Shown here one piece after another: positions 32,701-44,785 of a stretch of DNA of 64,000 bases. How positions within the stretch are numbered: position 1 is the first letter of the stretch; the number at the start of each line of letters is the position of its first letter. Made by a program: the position numbers and the translations under genes. The notes beneath the pieces were generated by a model that was not told the origin of the DNA, searched no databases, and saw only the letters and a list, made by a program, of their open reading frames with translations. The stretch is from Perilla frutescens (Eukaryota; Streptophyta; Magnoliopsida; Lamiales; Lamiaceae): assembly GCA_026008535.1 (NCBI GenBank), contig BRKX01000009.1, positions 51,457,001-51,521,000 of the forward strand. The letters are read 5' to 3'.

Positions 32701-33962
32701 TGTTCTAGGAGGAGTAGATGCTCTAGCAGGGGTGGACGCTCCAGACAGAATGGTAACTGCTGGACGAGTAGATGCTCTAGGAGGAGTACCCACTCCACGA
32801 GAGAGGCTTATGCCATGTGATGTGCTGTCTCTGGGCGGAGTCAATGCTCCATCATCGCAGGCCAGTCTAGGTGGAGACACTGCGTTAGAACGGGTAACCT
32901 TGTGTGCTCTCTTCCTCTCCTGTGATTTCACCAAATATCGCACACCAACTGGGTCTCGACACTGTGTACTTCTAAAGTATGGCAATTCCATCTCGGACTC
33001 ATGCGGCTCTACAAATACATGGCATAGTAGCTGCAAACAGAAAACACATGATTAATTAAAAATACGATAAAAATGAATTCCAAAGTTTAATTCAATAGAT
33101 AACCGCATGCACCACTTCCTCGGTGAATAATGTACCCATACGGACAATATTATCGTGGAACTTCCACTTCAAACACCTCGGACGTGCAACATCAGACAAT
33201 AGTATGGCACAGTGCTACCCGACACGAGGGATGGCCTCGTAAGCCCAAATCTACAAATTATGAGACATGATTGAACTATTAGTTCTGTACAAAATTGTTA
33301 GCTCATTTTAGCTGAAAAAAACTGTGTAAAAACATTACTTGTAGAGCCCAAATAGGGTCGTAGAAATGGTAAGTTCTTCTATTCGACGTGGTCACAAACT
33401 CAGCCTCCGTTAATGGAATCGGTCTCATATAATTCAGTAGCAAACCAAAAGTATAAGAACCCCATGGGAAAGACTTCCATCTATCTTTATCCTCGACCAA
33501 AACCCACACTCAATCTTCAATAACATGAGGCTGGTCATATTCAAACAACATGTTGTACACAAACAACACATTTGCCACCTTCAGATAATCAGAAACATCG
33601 TCTCCGAGCAAAAAATGCTTATACCTATCAAATAGATCAGATAACTTAATAGATTTCCGTTTCAACACCCGACTATAAAAACTGTTGCCAGGAATATCGT
33701 GCTTCGCACTTAGATCAAAATCACATCCTCCAAACATCAAACCAGTCACCAATGTATACTCAGCAGAGGGAAATCTAATATTAGTCCCTCCAACATGGAA
33801 CCAAGTCTCATGATCCAGTGCACCATCTAATGAAATCTCTCGGGCCATCAATGAGTGTAAACCAGTATTGCAACTAGTCCCTCCAATAAATTTCATAATT
33901 TCGCCAAAAGGCCCATTCCGAAACTCTTCAACAAGATCAACATCTCCAACCGTCTTCAATAT
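29735..33962 (-). pseudogene. DUF1985 + C48 (ULP1-like) peptidase gene of a MULE-type element, broken
   Basis: Read on the minus strand. DUF1985 domain 33959-33303: MKTVGDVDLVEEFRNGPFGE, ETWFHVGGTNIRFPSAEYTL, then VEDKDRWKSFPWGSYTFGLL, with TGA at 33510-33512 and a donor near 33340. Next exon ~33252-33105 (IWAYEAIPRVG, a stop, HCA). A Ser/Thr/Pro-rich repeat linker covers 33036-32160, then a charged, coil-like part (REATEEAARVTAAHFEVELD). The peptidase exons run 30800-29740: CLVSGHWVTAVID (His), TVFVYDSLYHK (Asp), EYQYCQDDSASCGPFAVM (Cys). All three catalytic residues are present, but the frame shifts near 29950 between Asp and Cys. C48 enzymes cut SUMO-like proteins; TE-borne copies have no known host role. 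Confidence 0.78.
32229..32808 (-). repeat. 72-bp coding minisatellite in the DUF1985-C48 linker
   Basis: About eight diverged 72-base units. On the minus strand each codes for ~24 residues of the type TSPRASTPPRASSPPALITE. One unit near 32490-32500 has two extra bases, which breaks the frame. Confidence 0.7.
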
Positions 33963-33999
33963 TTCTATAATACTATTGGAGTAATTCTTTCAGTATAAA

Positions 34000-35760
34000 T
34001 TTATAGAACATGAAATCTTCTGCAATGCCTCTCTCCTCCAAGACCAAGGACATTATAAATAACAAAAAATAGTAACTAACAATTTAGCAAAGAATGAAAA
34101 TCAGAATTATTTGTATCTAAATAAAAATTATACGCAGCCACCGAGTAATTATAAATCTGTAATAGTTACAGATATATATCACTTTAAATTTAGATTACTG
34201 ACTTACATTTACAGGACTATTGGACCTAATATTAACAGTACAAGAAACACTTACAATACAAATTGATGGAATAACACCAATAACATCATATTCTTCGCAA
34301 CAAGTAAATGGACGGTAGAGTAAAACCATAAAGTTCATGAAATCTACTGAAACATATAGCTACTTAATTGTGTCATCATCAGCCATCTTATTGGGCTAAT
34401 TAAGGCATCAATGCTCACATTGCATCCAAGTGTACATCTTCGAATGAAACAGTGCAAAAACGGGAATGGTATATAGGATGACTATTAAAACCTCCAACTG
34501 TAATCATGAATACTCAACCATTGAGGACAAGCGTGTGTGACAATCGGTTCAGAAAACTTTTTAAAACAGCAATGCAAAAATTAAGAGTTTAAGTTACATT
34601 CATTTCTTGCACCCTGAGTCTGAAATTACCTACTTTCTACTGAGTGATTTTCAGGACACATGCCTTGAAGAAGCATACTTGGAACCAAGATCTAACAAAA
34701 GAAGGTATTGTAATTCAACATTTGCAGATTAATTTGAACTTTGTACGTGGTAGTACATAGTTAATTTCAATGTTTTTTGGACTTTGATCATTAATTAGTG
34801 TTTCAAAGAGCATGCACACTCTTGCTGGAAAAATTAAAGCTAACAGCCTAGATTTTAATTGACAGCTTATTTTTTCACCCACCAATGATCTATCGAAATT
34901 TAGATGAACCTGACCACACAAATTTTTAGAACGACACGGATTCAAATTCAGTAATAATTACATAGATTTATCACTTTCATTTAAACTCAATAACAAGCTC
35001 TAGGGTTTAAATCCGCATACCCTAATGATTCATTGTTTCCAACGAAATATGTACCGGCCAACACACAAATACAATCACACGAGTAGGAATTTTAAAAACC
35101 TAAACAAATTCTAGAAACGATCAAACATTGTAAAATCAGAGTAAACTTACCAAAATTACAAACACGTATGAATTTTAAAAACCAAAACAAATTCAAGAAC
35201 TGTTAAACCCATTTGCATGTGTGTAATTACATTAATACACCAAATAAATAATAAAAATAATAATTGCAAACAACACTACACGTTCAAATCATGCGTGTAG
35301 TCACGCTCAGTTCAAACGTGCAGTAATTATGTAAACCCTAATTTCCCAAATTGCAAACTAGATGTTGCCGCCAAGACCAATAATTCAACATACCTATAAC
35401 GATCCATCAATAAACCACTAAATTAAATAAATCCACACCTTAATTAACAACCACATTACACTCAAATTTTACCGCTTTAACAGAAAATTAAAGGGAATGG
35501 GAATTAAACCTCTGTGTTATCCTCCATCACCTAATTACGTCTGAGAACCGCCGTAGGGGGTTTTCCGACGTGTTATTGATCTCTACCTTCGTCGTCTCAC
35601 CGTCGATGGAGAATCCAATAAAATAACCAGCGCTTCAATCTAACGGGCCTATGTTGGCTGCGTGTACTGCGTGTAACATTTTCTGGAAAAGAGGGGTTTC
35701 AGCATGTCAAACATTACGTGTATAGGTTTAACAGATAGGGGTTTCCGCGTGTATAATATG
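34000..35760 (-). other. upstream region of the DUF1985-C48 gene, no other gene
   Basis: AT-rich, short frames only. Near 35510-35640 a higher-GC stretch could be the 5' end of the gene or an element terminus. Near 35283-35330 and 35660-35760 there are CGTGTA/TACACG-like words recalling the array motif, without its 23-base spacing. Confidence 0.4.
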
Positions 35761-35804
35761 TAAAAAAAATAAAAAAAATAGAAACATATGAAAATTACAT
35801 AAAT

Positions 35805-36125
35805 AATATATTTCTTACTATTAATTCAAATAAAATTCGATTTAAAGGTCAACATCAATTTAATTACATCAAATAATATATCAAGTCTACAATATATAAA
35901 CCTTTCGGGAAGACTATATTTCTTATTATTAATTCAACGCGATTCCGATTTAAAGAAGAACATCAAATTAATGCGTGTATAATTTTTAAACCTCTCGGAA
36001 CATGAAAACCTCACCTAAATATTTTAATAATACAAAAAAAAATATTTCTTATTATTAATTCAAATTAATTTCGGTGTTAATTTATACACCTTTTGGATAA
36101 TATAGTGCGTGTATAATTTATACAC
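35805..36125. repeat. three diverged ~115-bp tandem copies
   Basis: The phrase 'atatttcttattattaattc' starts copies at ~35809, ~35921 and ~36042, followed by 'gatttaaag...aacatcaa' in the first two. GCGTGTATAATTT recurs at ~35972 and ~36109. Confidence 0.5.
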
Positions 36126-36479
36126 TTTCGGATAATAAAATTTAATTCATAAACACAGGACATAAAAATAGAAAAATTCCAAATTAAAATACTATATTTT
36201 TAAATTAGCAATTGCACTGCATTTCCATTAAAGGTGCAAACCAATTTAACATGACTAATTCAATGCTCTAATTCGAACATTAAAACATTTGTTATATAAA
36301 CCTCGCATGTAGACTTTAGGGAAAATTTAAATTAATCGCACCAAATTTTCAATTAAAAATTATATTATTTAAATTTTATGTGATAATGTTTGAATTTAAT
36401 CATACCAAAAATGAAATTAATTATGAAAAATTAAAAATCAATCGTGGCAATATTTAAATTTCTTTCTTACAACACAAAT

Positions 36480-36915
36480 TCCGATACAAGCTACAAACTA
36501 CAGTATAATGAAATGAATTCTTTATTATAAAAGTTCAAAAGAAGCTATACACTACAGTATAATAAAAATGATTATAAGAAGTGAAATCCCGATAAACCTA
36601 AACACTGTAGTATAATCAAATGGATTCTCACATATCAAATCCCAACAAACTATTAATTATAGTATAATCAAATGGATTCACACAAGTGAAATCCCGATAC
36701 AATTTGCACAGTAAAGTATAATAAAATGGATTCTCGCATATGAAACCCTGATACAATCTATGCACTATAGTATAATAAATTGGGTTCTTCATTATAAATA
36801 ATTCAAACAACCAATACACTATAGTACAATCAAATTCATTCTCAAAAGTGAAATTTCGATACAACCTATAAATTACAGTATAATCAACTTCATTCTCACA
36901 CGTATAAAATTTCAT
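36480..36915. repeat. 54-bp minisatellite, eight copies
   Basis: AGTATAAT-type words start at 36502, 36554, 36609, 36661, 36715, 36769, 36823 and 36877, a period of 52-55. Because 54 is a multiple of three, a 95-residue repeat frame stays open on the minus strand (36915-36628); I regard it as non-coding. Confidence 0.75.
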
Positions 36916-38190
36916 ACAAAATGAACTTATATAAAGTAGTCTATTGTTATTTTAGACCAAGTGAAATAATATAGTGCTATTTCTTTTTAAGATTTAACAA
37001 AATAGATTAATATTACTTAACGTTATTTCTAATTTTTAACAAATAGATTATATAAGCTAATTTAATTTGAAATTATAAGAATATTAGACCATGGAATCTT
37101 GAAACTAAGACATCGTTTGGTGGACAAGGAATCGGGTCTTCGAACGTAATCTGAATCCTTATTTTTAAATTTTTGCATTTCGCTATATTCTAGAGAATTT
37201 AGGAAGCTAATCAGAATCCTCAAACCAAGGAAATAAATACAACATTCATGGATTATGCCTGCATTTCTCGAGTAGGTATTGTAACTATTTCTATTTGTTA
37301 TCACGAATTTTGTGTTAGACCATTTTATTATTTACTTTTGTTAAATTATTTAAATTATTATAAAAATTGTATTTAAAAAAATTCAAGAAAAATCTGAAAT
37401 ATTCGAAAAATAATTTAAATCTTTTTTTTTTGTTTGGGTATTTCTAATTATTAACTTTTGACTTCGAACAAAGAATGAGGAATATAAAAAAAATTTACTA
37501 AAATTCGACTATCATAGAAATTATTTTGATAATTTGTGGTAGAAAACACAAACTCAAAATGAAGAACAACTCACCTATACAATCAATTAATAACAGAATT
37601 TGACATAACTAACATTTTAACAGAAACAATTACATATATATAGATATATATGTAAATACACTATCGTAACTTAATGTCATTTTTATATATCACTTTTATA
37701 CAATTTTAACGTGTATATATATATATATACTAAATTATTCATGTATATAAATAACTTTATATACAATTTTTACTTATATATATATACTAAATTATTCATT
37801 TATCTATATTTTATTTACATATATAATAATTAAGAAATAAAAATACTATTAAAAAATAACAACCATACACACAATGTGTAATGTTTGTGCAAATTATTAC
37901 ACGCACCAGTACAACGTGTACTGTTTCTGCAAATTATTACACGCCCCACTTTTTAACATTATTTCACGATTTTAAATAAAATACAATTAAACATAGTTAA
38001 CCCTTTCCTTTCTCTCTCCTCAATTACGGGAAATCCCAATTAAAAGATAATAATCTGCCAACGCTTCTTCAACAGCTACAAATCTGCTCGTTCATCGTCT
38101 ACAAATATATTTCAGCCGTAAATAACACTTCTCAGTCTTCTTCTCAATTTTTTCGACTTTATTCCCGACGACTGCATCCACCGCCCGCCA
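36916..38190. other. AT-rich spacer
   Basis: No gene. At 37870-37948 a 40-base phrase containing GCAAATTATTACACGC is present twice (37889 and 37929). TA-rich runs lie at 37630-37800. Confidence 0.5.
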
Positions 38191-38237
38191 CAGATTGTTC
38201 ACAGGGCTTATGAGTTTCGACCCAAATCCCAAACACG

Positions 38238-38485
38238 ATGGAAATGGGTCATGCCCGGCGGCGAGGGAAGCTTCCACCGGGGCCAAACCCCTTCTCGATC
38301 CTCGGAAACATCCTCCAAATCGGCCGCAACCCTCAACAATCACTTTCCGATCTCTCCAAAACCTACGGCCCTCTAATCTCTCTCCTTCTCGGAACCCTAT
38401 ACACAGTAGTCGCATCGTCACCGGAATTCGCAAAACTGGTGCCGCAAGAAAATGACCAAGTGTTTTCCGGCTGTAAATTCACCGT
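38238..38485 (+). pseudogene. cytochrome P450 (CYP76-like) N-terminal fragment
   Basis: The frame reads RGKLPPGPNPFSILGNILQI, GRNPQQSLSDLSKTYGPLIS, LLLGTLYTVVASSPEFAKLV and NDQVFSG. KLPPGP is the P450 proline-rich hinge; the rest is closest to the CYP76 family (monoterpenoid/geraniol hydroxylase type) from memory of the family. The N-terminal membrane anchor is missing and the match ends after QVFSG, where random frame follows, so only ~75 of ~500 residues remain. It sits between repeats and could be a captured or duplicated gene piece. Confidence 0.75.
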
Positions 38486-38559
38486 CGCGACGGAACATCC
38501 TCCATTTCAACTGTTGAAATGGAATTTTTCACTTTATATTATTATTAATTGAAGGGAAA

Positions 38560-39365
38560 ACAGTAAATTTTAACCATGTTAAACTTTTTGAAGAAAACAC
38601 AAAATAAACCCTAAAAACACCCCCAAAAAACACAAAAAAAAAATAAAAAAAACCCTAAAAAACATAAAAAAAAACACGAAATGGTACTATTTAGTGTTCG
38701 AATTGATACTATGGGTGGCGATTTTTTTTTGTGCGGGTCAAAAGCGGGTCGGCTCGGGTCGGAACGGGTCCGTCTGATGGGCCGACCCATGCACCTTATG
38801 CACATGGGTTTTGGCGTAACTCTTTTGGTATCTATCTATTTATTTATCAATCTATCTATATTAAAAGCCAAAATCGCAGGTGTAAAATTGTCATATAAAT
38901 AATTGAGACAAAATTTTTGTTAAATAAATATTTTGGCTGAAAATATACAAAACTTCTTTATCGACTTATGGTAGCAGTTATTGGTATTTTCTAAAACTCA
39001 CCTTGGCTTGTACTAAAAAAAAGTAAAACTAAAATAAAACCCACATTGGCTGTGTCGTATGGGTTCGAGTCCCGTTAGTGACAAATTTTAATCATAAATT
39101 ATGTTCAAATTATGATTAGGATATTTGTCTTGTTTATATATGACTATAATTAATTAGTAACCCTTTTTTTAGAATAATAATATAGTATAGGGGCAGACTT
39201 GGGTGAGACCGTCTCATACATGAGACAAGTCAATACTCACATGAGGGGATCATTATTTATGGGTGAAGTATCATTAACTCACATGTGAGTATCATTATTT
39301 ATACCCGCATGTGAGTATCATTATTTATGAGTGAAGTATCATTAACTCACATGTATCATTAACAA
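38560..39365. other. repeat-rich spacer
   Basis: An A/C-rich tract with AACCCTAAAAAACA words (38600-38670) is the reverse complement type of the tract at 59830-60100. It is followed by GGGTCGG-rich words (38735-38790) and, at 39220-39360, repeats of CTCACATGTGAGTATCATTA. No gene. Confidence 0.45.
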
Positions 39366-40533
39366 GGAGAGGCTGCCGGAACCGGACAATACTCGCGACC
39401 CAGGGTCTCGAATCGGGGTCGCGAATCACCTGTTTGCCATTTTTCTGCAACGTCGCGACAGGGAGGGGATTTTCCTTTGTATTATTCACGACCTGGTCAC
39501 GAATTTTGTGCCACATCAGCGCTACGTGGATTCACGATCCGAGTCGCGGGCGGTCTGGTCGCGAATCATGCGAGCCTGTCCGATTTTTGACCTATTTTTG
39601 GGCTTTTCCTTACTTGGTATTTAAGGGTTTCTGATGCACGGAAATACACACAATTCCACCCACCCAAAAGTTGCCACTAAAGAAAAACGGCAGAGAAAAG
39701 AAGACGCGAAGAACAAGACCAAGGGATTCAAGAGCTTTCAAGATTAGAGACAAATTAATTCTTCCGGGTTTTATTTTCTCTGTTCTTAGAAATACAATGT
39801 TTACCTTGTGGATTGTTTTAGTTATTTATTTTGACATAGATAGCTAAAACCCTAGTATTCTAGGGTGGATTATGAGTTATTTATGAAGTTCTTTTAATTC
39901 ATTTTATTTGGTGTCTATGATTTGATTATGTTCTGATTATTCCTGCTTTTCTCTGTATTATTTACCTGATCACTAAATGATGCAATCCGATGTGTTAATC
40001 CATAATTCAAGAGATGAGTTTTAACACAAAATCTGAAATAATTAATTAGTTAGTCAATATCACTCGAGAGAGTTGCGATTATTTAGAGAACAATAAATCT
40101 TTGGAACCATTAGGAGTCGCGCAATAGGTATTGAACAGATACGTTAATATTTATTGTGTGATCTACAATGTAGGCTCTTCGAGAGAAGATTTAGAATACA
40201 TGAGTGATTGTTCTAGCATGATTTAAATCCCAACATAGACACTAAATGAATTGATTAAATAATGAGTATCCAATCCTAGAATGCGTCTTTTTCTCCAGTG
40301 TTTGATTTATCTGTTTTGATTTCTTCTGTGGTAATTTAGTTTATTTAGTAATTTTAGTTTTTATTAGGTAATTAAATATCCCATTAATTTTCGGTCGTCT
40401 AGATAACTGTGAGAGGTTTAATTAGATAACTAGTAGATTAATTATTAAATCCCCGTGAATACGATACTCTTGTTCACCGCTACACTATAAACCTCACTGT
40501 GCACTTGCAGTTAGGTTAAATAATTACCGAACA
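39366..40533 (+). repeat. 5' LTR of the outer gypsy, left-truncated
   Basis: Homologous to 57563-58752. The U3 part holds many GTCGCGAAT-like words, unusually CpG-rich for this region. A TATA-like GGTATTTAAGG lies at ~39616. Confidence 0.9.
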
Positions 40534-40540
40534 ATTTTTT

Positions 40541-40558
40541 TGATGCCGTTGCCGGGGA
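40541..40558 (+). other. primer binding site of the outer gypsy
   Basis: TGATGCCGTTGCCGGGGA, one base from the standard Athila/Tat site, seven bases after the LTR. Confidence 0.85.
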
Positions 40559-40689
40559 TTTAATTTTTAGTTTGCTATTATTTAGAATTTAATTTCTTGT
40601 GTTAATTTAGACATTTATTTTCAGCTTTTAGTTTATTTTCTTTTAAAATTTTATAATCTTTTTTTTTTGTGGTTAGGTTGTGTATACGT

Positions 40690-42224
40690 ACACGCTCTCA
40701 AGGAGAACCTCTAGAAGAATTTGACCCTAAGATTGAAGCCACTTCCCGACACAACAACGCAAAGAGATGAAGAGAGATGGCCGCTGCTGCTGATTGAGCA
40801 CCAAATCTCCCTGATCAAATTCGGCACCTCCAAGCACAGTTGAAGGAGATGCAGCGGAGGATGCAAGAGCAAGAGAACGCTAGAGCTGCAGAACCTCCTC
40901 CAATCAATGAGCTCTTTGTTCCAATGCTCAACCATGGAGACATTCCTGGCCCCCAGATCAATGCGAATAACTTCGAGTTGTAATCGGGATTGGTCTCAAT
41001 GGTTCAGCAAAAGCAATATGGAGGACGGGCCACTGAAGACCCGAATGCACATTTGACACAGTTCTTGGAGATCTACAGTACAGTAAAGATGAATGGAGTC
41101 CTCGATGACGCTATTCGCTTACGCTTATTTTCATTCTCTTTACGAGATACGACTAAGCAATGGTACCAATCTCTAGCCGCTGGGTCTGTAGACAGCTGGG
41201 AAAGTCTTGCGCACAAGTTTCTGCATAAATTTTTTCCACCTGGTTTGACTCTCAAGCTGAAGGGTGAAATTACACAATTTTGTCAATACGAGGATGAGAC
41301 ATTATTTGAGGCTTGGGAACGGTTTTGAGATATGCTGAGGAAGTGCCCCAACCATGGATTTGGGGTAGATCATGGAATTGAAGAGGCTTCTGGATGACTC
41401 TTCTGGTGGTTCTTTGTTGAATAAAGGCCACGATCAAGCTGTGACGATAATTGAAGACATGGCCACTAATAGCTATCAGTGGGCTAGGGATCGATAAGTG
41501 AAGATGTTGAAAAGAGCTGCAGCAGTTGATGACAATGATCCAATTTCCAGATTGGCGGCTCAGTTGTCCACGTTGAATGCTACCATCAATAGTAGATTTG
41601 ACGCCATGTCTTAACAGACAGTAAATCTCCCCATGAATCAAGTAGTGGAAGATGTTAACTACATAAATCAGAGAGGCGGTTATAAGAACAACAATTACCA
41701 AGGCAGAAATCAATTCTACTAAGGTAACCGATCCAACCTCTCATATGGGAATCCCAATAATGCACTACAGCCCTTTCCTGGCTTCTCTGTAACAAATGGA
41801 GTGATCAAAAAGGAGAAGAAGCCGAGATGGATGATCTGTTGATGGCGTTCATGGGGAAGATCGATAAATTTATGGGGGAGTCACAAGATAGAGAGGAGAA
41901 GCTGGAAAATACTGTTAGTGCTATGAGTGTGCAAATGAAGATGTTCGAGAAGTAACTGGGTCAGCTAGCTACAGTTGAAGGGAATCAGCACCAACCGGGA
42001 CAGTTCCCCAGCAACACCACAGTGAATCCCAAAGAACAGTGCAATGCATCCATCTGCATACTGAGGTTCCTGCGCCTATTGCCGCCGCTGCAACTGTTCC
42101 TTCCAAGACGGCTTCTGACAAGTTGAATTCCAACATTAAGAGTCCTCAGATAGGTCCTACAGTGCTTCCCACAGTGACTATCCCATTCCCGCAGAGGACT
42201 CCAAAATAGAAGGCTGATGTATAG
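40690..42224 (+). pseudogene. Gag of the outer gypsy, multiple stops
   Basis: Reads RTRSQGEPLEEFDPKIEA, then HLQAQLKEMQRRMQEQENAR (coiled coil) and the retrotransposon gag domain from GGRATEDPNAHLTQFLEIYS through RLRLFSFSLRDTTKQWYQSL to LFEAWERF, where a stop is followed in frame by DMLRKCPNHGFG. More stops and shifts follow. It ends TIPFPQRTPK just before the nested LTR, a phrase that in this family precedes the protease region, so the nested element split gag from protease. Confidence 0.85.
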
Positions 42225-43199
42225 TGTTGAGTATGACGTATTTCAGATGATGTTATCACCTCATTGATAATATCGCAATCAATGTCATATCTAATGATGT
42301 TCTGTCATTCTCGTCACATCGAGTATAACACTCAGAATATTAATCTTATCATTTTCTAGCATTTTAGATTAATATATTTTAAATTAATCTGAATAAATTG
42401 TGATTTTTATCACATATGATTTTTCACGTATTTAGGGATTTATTAGATATTTAATTATGAATTAAATCATGGATAATGTTTGATTTTGACTTGTTCAAAA
42501 TATGTTCCAGATTTGTAGGGACGTGATGTTCCTACTCTCCATTGGACACTAACCATTGCAGGTGAACGTAGGTCACTGGAGTAACCGCTACTATTGCACG
42601 ATGTTGAAGAATGTGTGCCACGCAATGCAGAAGACGGTTATCTCAAGTCCGCTTCAGCAATGGGTAGTGGAAGGCAGTTGATTCAAGTCCAAGTCATCTA
42701 GGATCGTAAGCCAACTGCCAAGACAAGATGGAGGAAGTACTTATGGTCTCCTTAAACCTTAGAATCATTTATGCAAGCAGGTTATCACCGTGGTTTATGA
42801 GAAGCTCTGAATCTTGCATATAGTGTCATCTCTGAAATCCAAAACATCTTCCTCGACATCTGTCTAGCGTCCCAATCAGCTGGAGACTTTTATTCCAGTT
42901 GTGTGTATAGGTTAGATAGTCAACTTAGAGAGTCTAGGATTTAGAGTGACTTGTTGTAATCTATCTATGTGCTTAGATAGGTATATTTTGAGAGATTATT
43001 CGAGTGAGTGAAGCTAGGATAGTCCTCTATATGTTTTATGCAGTGTTGTCAAGGGAGTGAACCGAGACAACTTTAACATTGTTTTTGTTTATCACTTGTG
43101 TTAGTGAATTTCGTCTTGAGACAATTACACACCGTAAGGAGTGTGATTTAAAATTTATTTTGTGCAAAGTTCTATTTACGTTTCCGCTGCATGTTGAAG
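42225..43199 (+). repeat. 5' LTR of Sirevirus 2, 3' end lost
   Basis: Matches 53907-54880. After 43199 the sequence is unrelated to the 3' LTR and no primer site follows. Confidence 0.88.
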
Positions 43200-43385
43200 A
43201 GCGACTTTTCTATCTTGTATTTTGTCTGTGTTGGGATTTTTTTGTTTCTTTTTTATGATTACCTTTTATCAATTACGTGAAGAATTGCTCATTAAATCCT
43301 AGTTAGCTCAATTTGTAGGTTGAAATCCTAGTTTCATTCAGCAAGATTTACATTGATGGTTGTATGTCATTAAATCCTAGTTTCA
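43200..43385 (+). other. replacement sequence at the Sirevirus 2 leader
   Basis: Stands where LTR end, primer site and the first ~20 Gag codons should be. The word AAATCCTAG occurs four times (~43294, 43323, 43372, 43385), suggesting filler or microsatellite-like growth at a repaired break. Confidence 0.45.
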
Positions 43386-44785
43386 AATCCTAGCTATGTC
43401 ATGTGGAAATCTCGAATGAAGATTTACATCAAATCTATCGATGAAAGATCATGGATGGCAGTTATTGAAGAATGTAGCCCTCCTAGAATGGAAGGTCCGA
43501 ATGGAGATATTGTGTTAACTCCAGAATCCCAATGGACAAATGATGAGAGAATAATCTCAAATTTTAATACTTGCACTCAGAATGCGATTTTTGTTTCAGT
43601 CAATGTTCCATGCTTCAAGATGATTTGTAATTGTGTTACTGCATATCAAGCATGGACCATACTTCAGGAACATTGTGAAGGGTCTGTCAGTGTAAGGACG
43701 ACCAAACTGAGGCTACTCACATCAAAATTTTGAAAATTTAGCATGTTTGAAGATGAAACTATTTCATCTTATGCTGAAAAATTGTGTGAGATCTCACATC
43801 AATCGACCACTCTTGGGAGTCCAATCTCTAATGAGAACATGGTTAGCAAGTTGCTTCGAACTCTCCAGAAAGATTCAATATGAAAATTTCTGTAATAAAA
43901 AAAGCACATGATGTGGGAACCATGAGTATGAGTGAAACGGTCAGCATCCTACTAACATTTGAGATGAACCTGCAAAACCAGAAGGCAAACTCAACTTCAA
44001 GAAGAATTGCTTTCCAGACAACAACTTTGTCATCTGATGTTCATGATGATGTTGACAATTTTTAGGAAATCAACGAAGAAGAGAATCTAAGTGTTGCACT
44101 CTTGACAAAGAAATTCAACTCACTAGTTTAGTCGATGAAGAAAAGCGCCCCCCCAAATATCAAACCTCGATGGCTGTTTGACTCTCCATCCTCGTCAACA
44201 TCAAATTCTGGAAGATCAAATATCAAGAAAGAAGTTGCTAACACTGGGAAAGACATTGATTCAGTTCAATGTAGAGCTTGTTCTGGATTTGGTCATTATT
44301 CCAATGAATGCCCAACAGCACGAAGAAGACAAAGAAATAATTTCAATGATGTTCTCAGTGATGAGTCTGATGCTGAAAATGATTCAGATCAGAGAGTGTT
44401 GTTCATCAATTTCATGGAGAAAGATGACCAGATTATTGATGCCCTGAACAGTATTGATGAACTTGATGAACTTGACATTGAAGAATGTGAAGTTGAAGAT
44501 GAGGTTCTTCCAGATGTTGAAGATAAAGCCACTGAGATCTCTCCCAATACTATAAATTGGTATGAAATGACTCTTCTGGATAAGTTTAATCATACTTCCG
44601 AGATCAGAGAGGATGATCCACAGGAAGAACGTCCCACTGCCTTTCTTGAAGAGCTCAATGATGTTGCAACCGGGAGAACAACATCAGGGATCACATCAAA
44701 GAACAAGAATCTGAAGAAGTCCAAAAAGATGAAGATTACATGCAATGTTGTGTACACATCACTGAAGGCTAACATTGCCGGAACA
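43386..44785 (+). pseudogene. Gag of Sirevirus 2, broken
   Basis: Starts inside Gag at WKSRMKIYIKSIDERSW (compare WKVRMRSCIKSIDARAW in Sirevirus 1). TAYQAWTILQEHCEGSV follows, then shifts at ~43733 and ~43870 and further stops near 44063 and 44130. A zinc knuckle CRACSGFGHYSNECP lies at ~44270-44315. The C-terminal part (44135-44788) is open and acidic. Confidence 0.85.

Noticed and set aside
32022..33055. Long plus-strand repeat frames (Gly/Glu/Ala-rich)
   Set aside because: Antisense shadows of the Ser/Thr/Pro linker; domains on both sides are on the minus strand.
36480..36915. CRISPR-like regular spacing
   Set aside because: The 54-bp units are contiguous diverged repeats without unique spacers, in a plant nuclear context.
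39050..39085. GGTTCGAGTCCC, a tRNA T-arm / B-box like sequence
   Set aside because: No acceptor stem, D-arm or anticodon arm can be folded around it; perhaps a SINE relic, but nothing else supports that.
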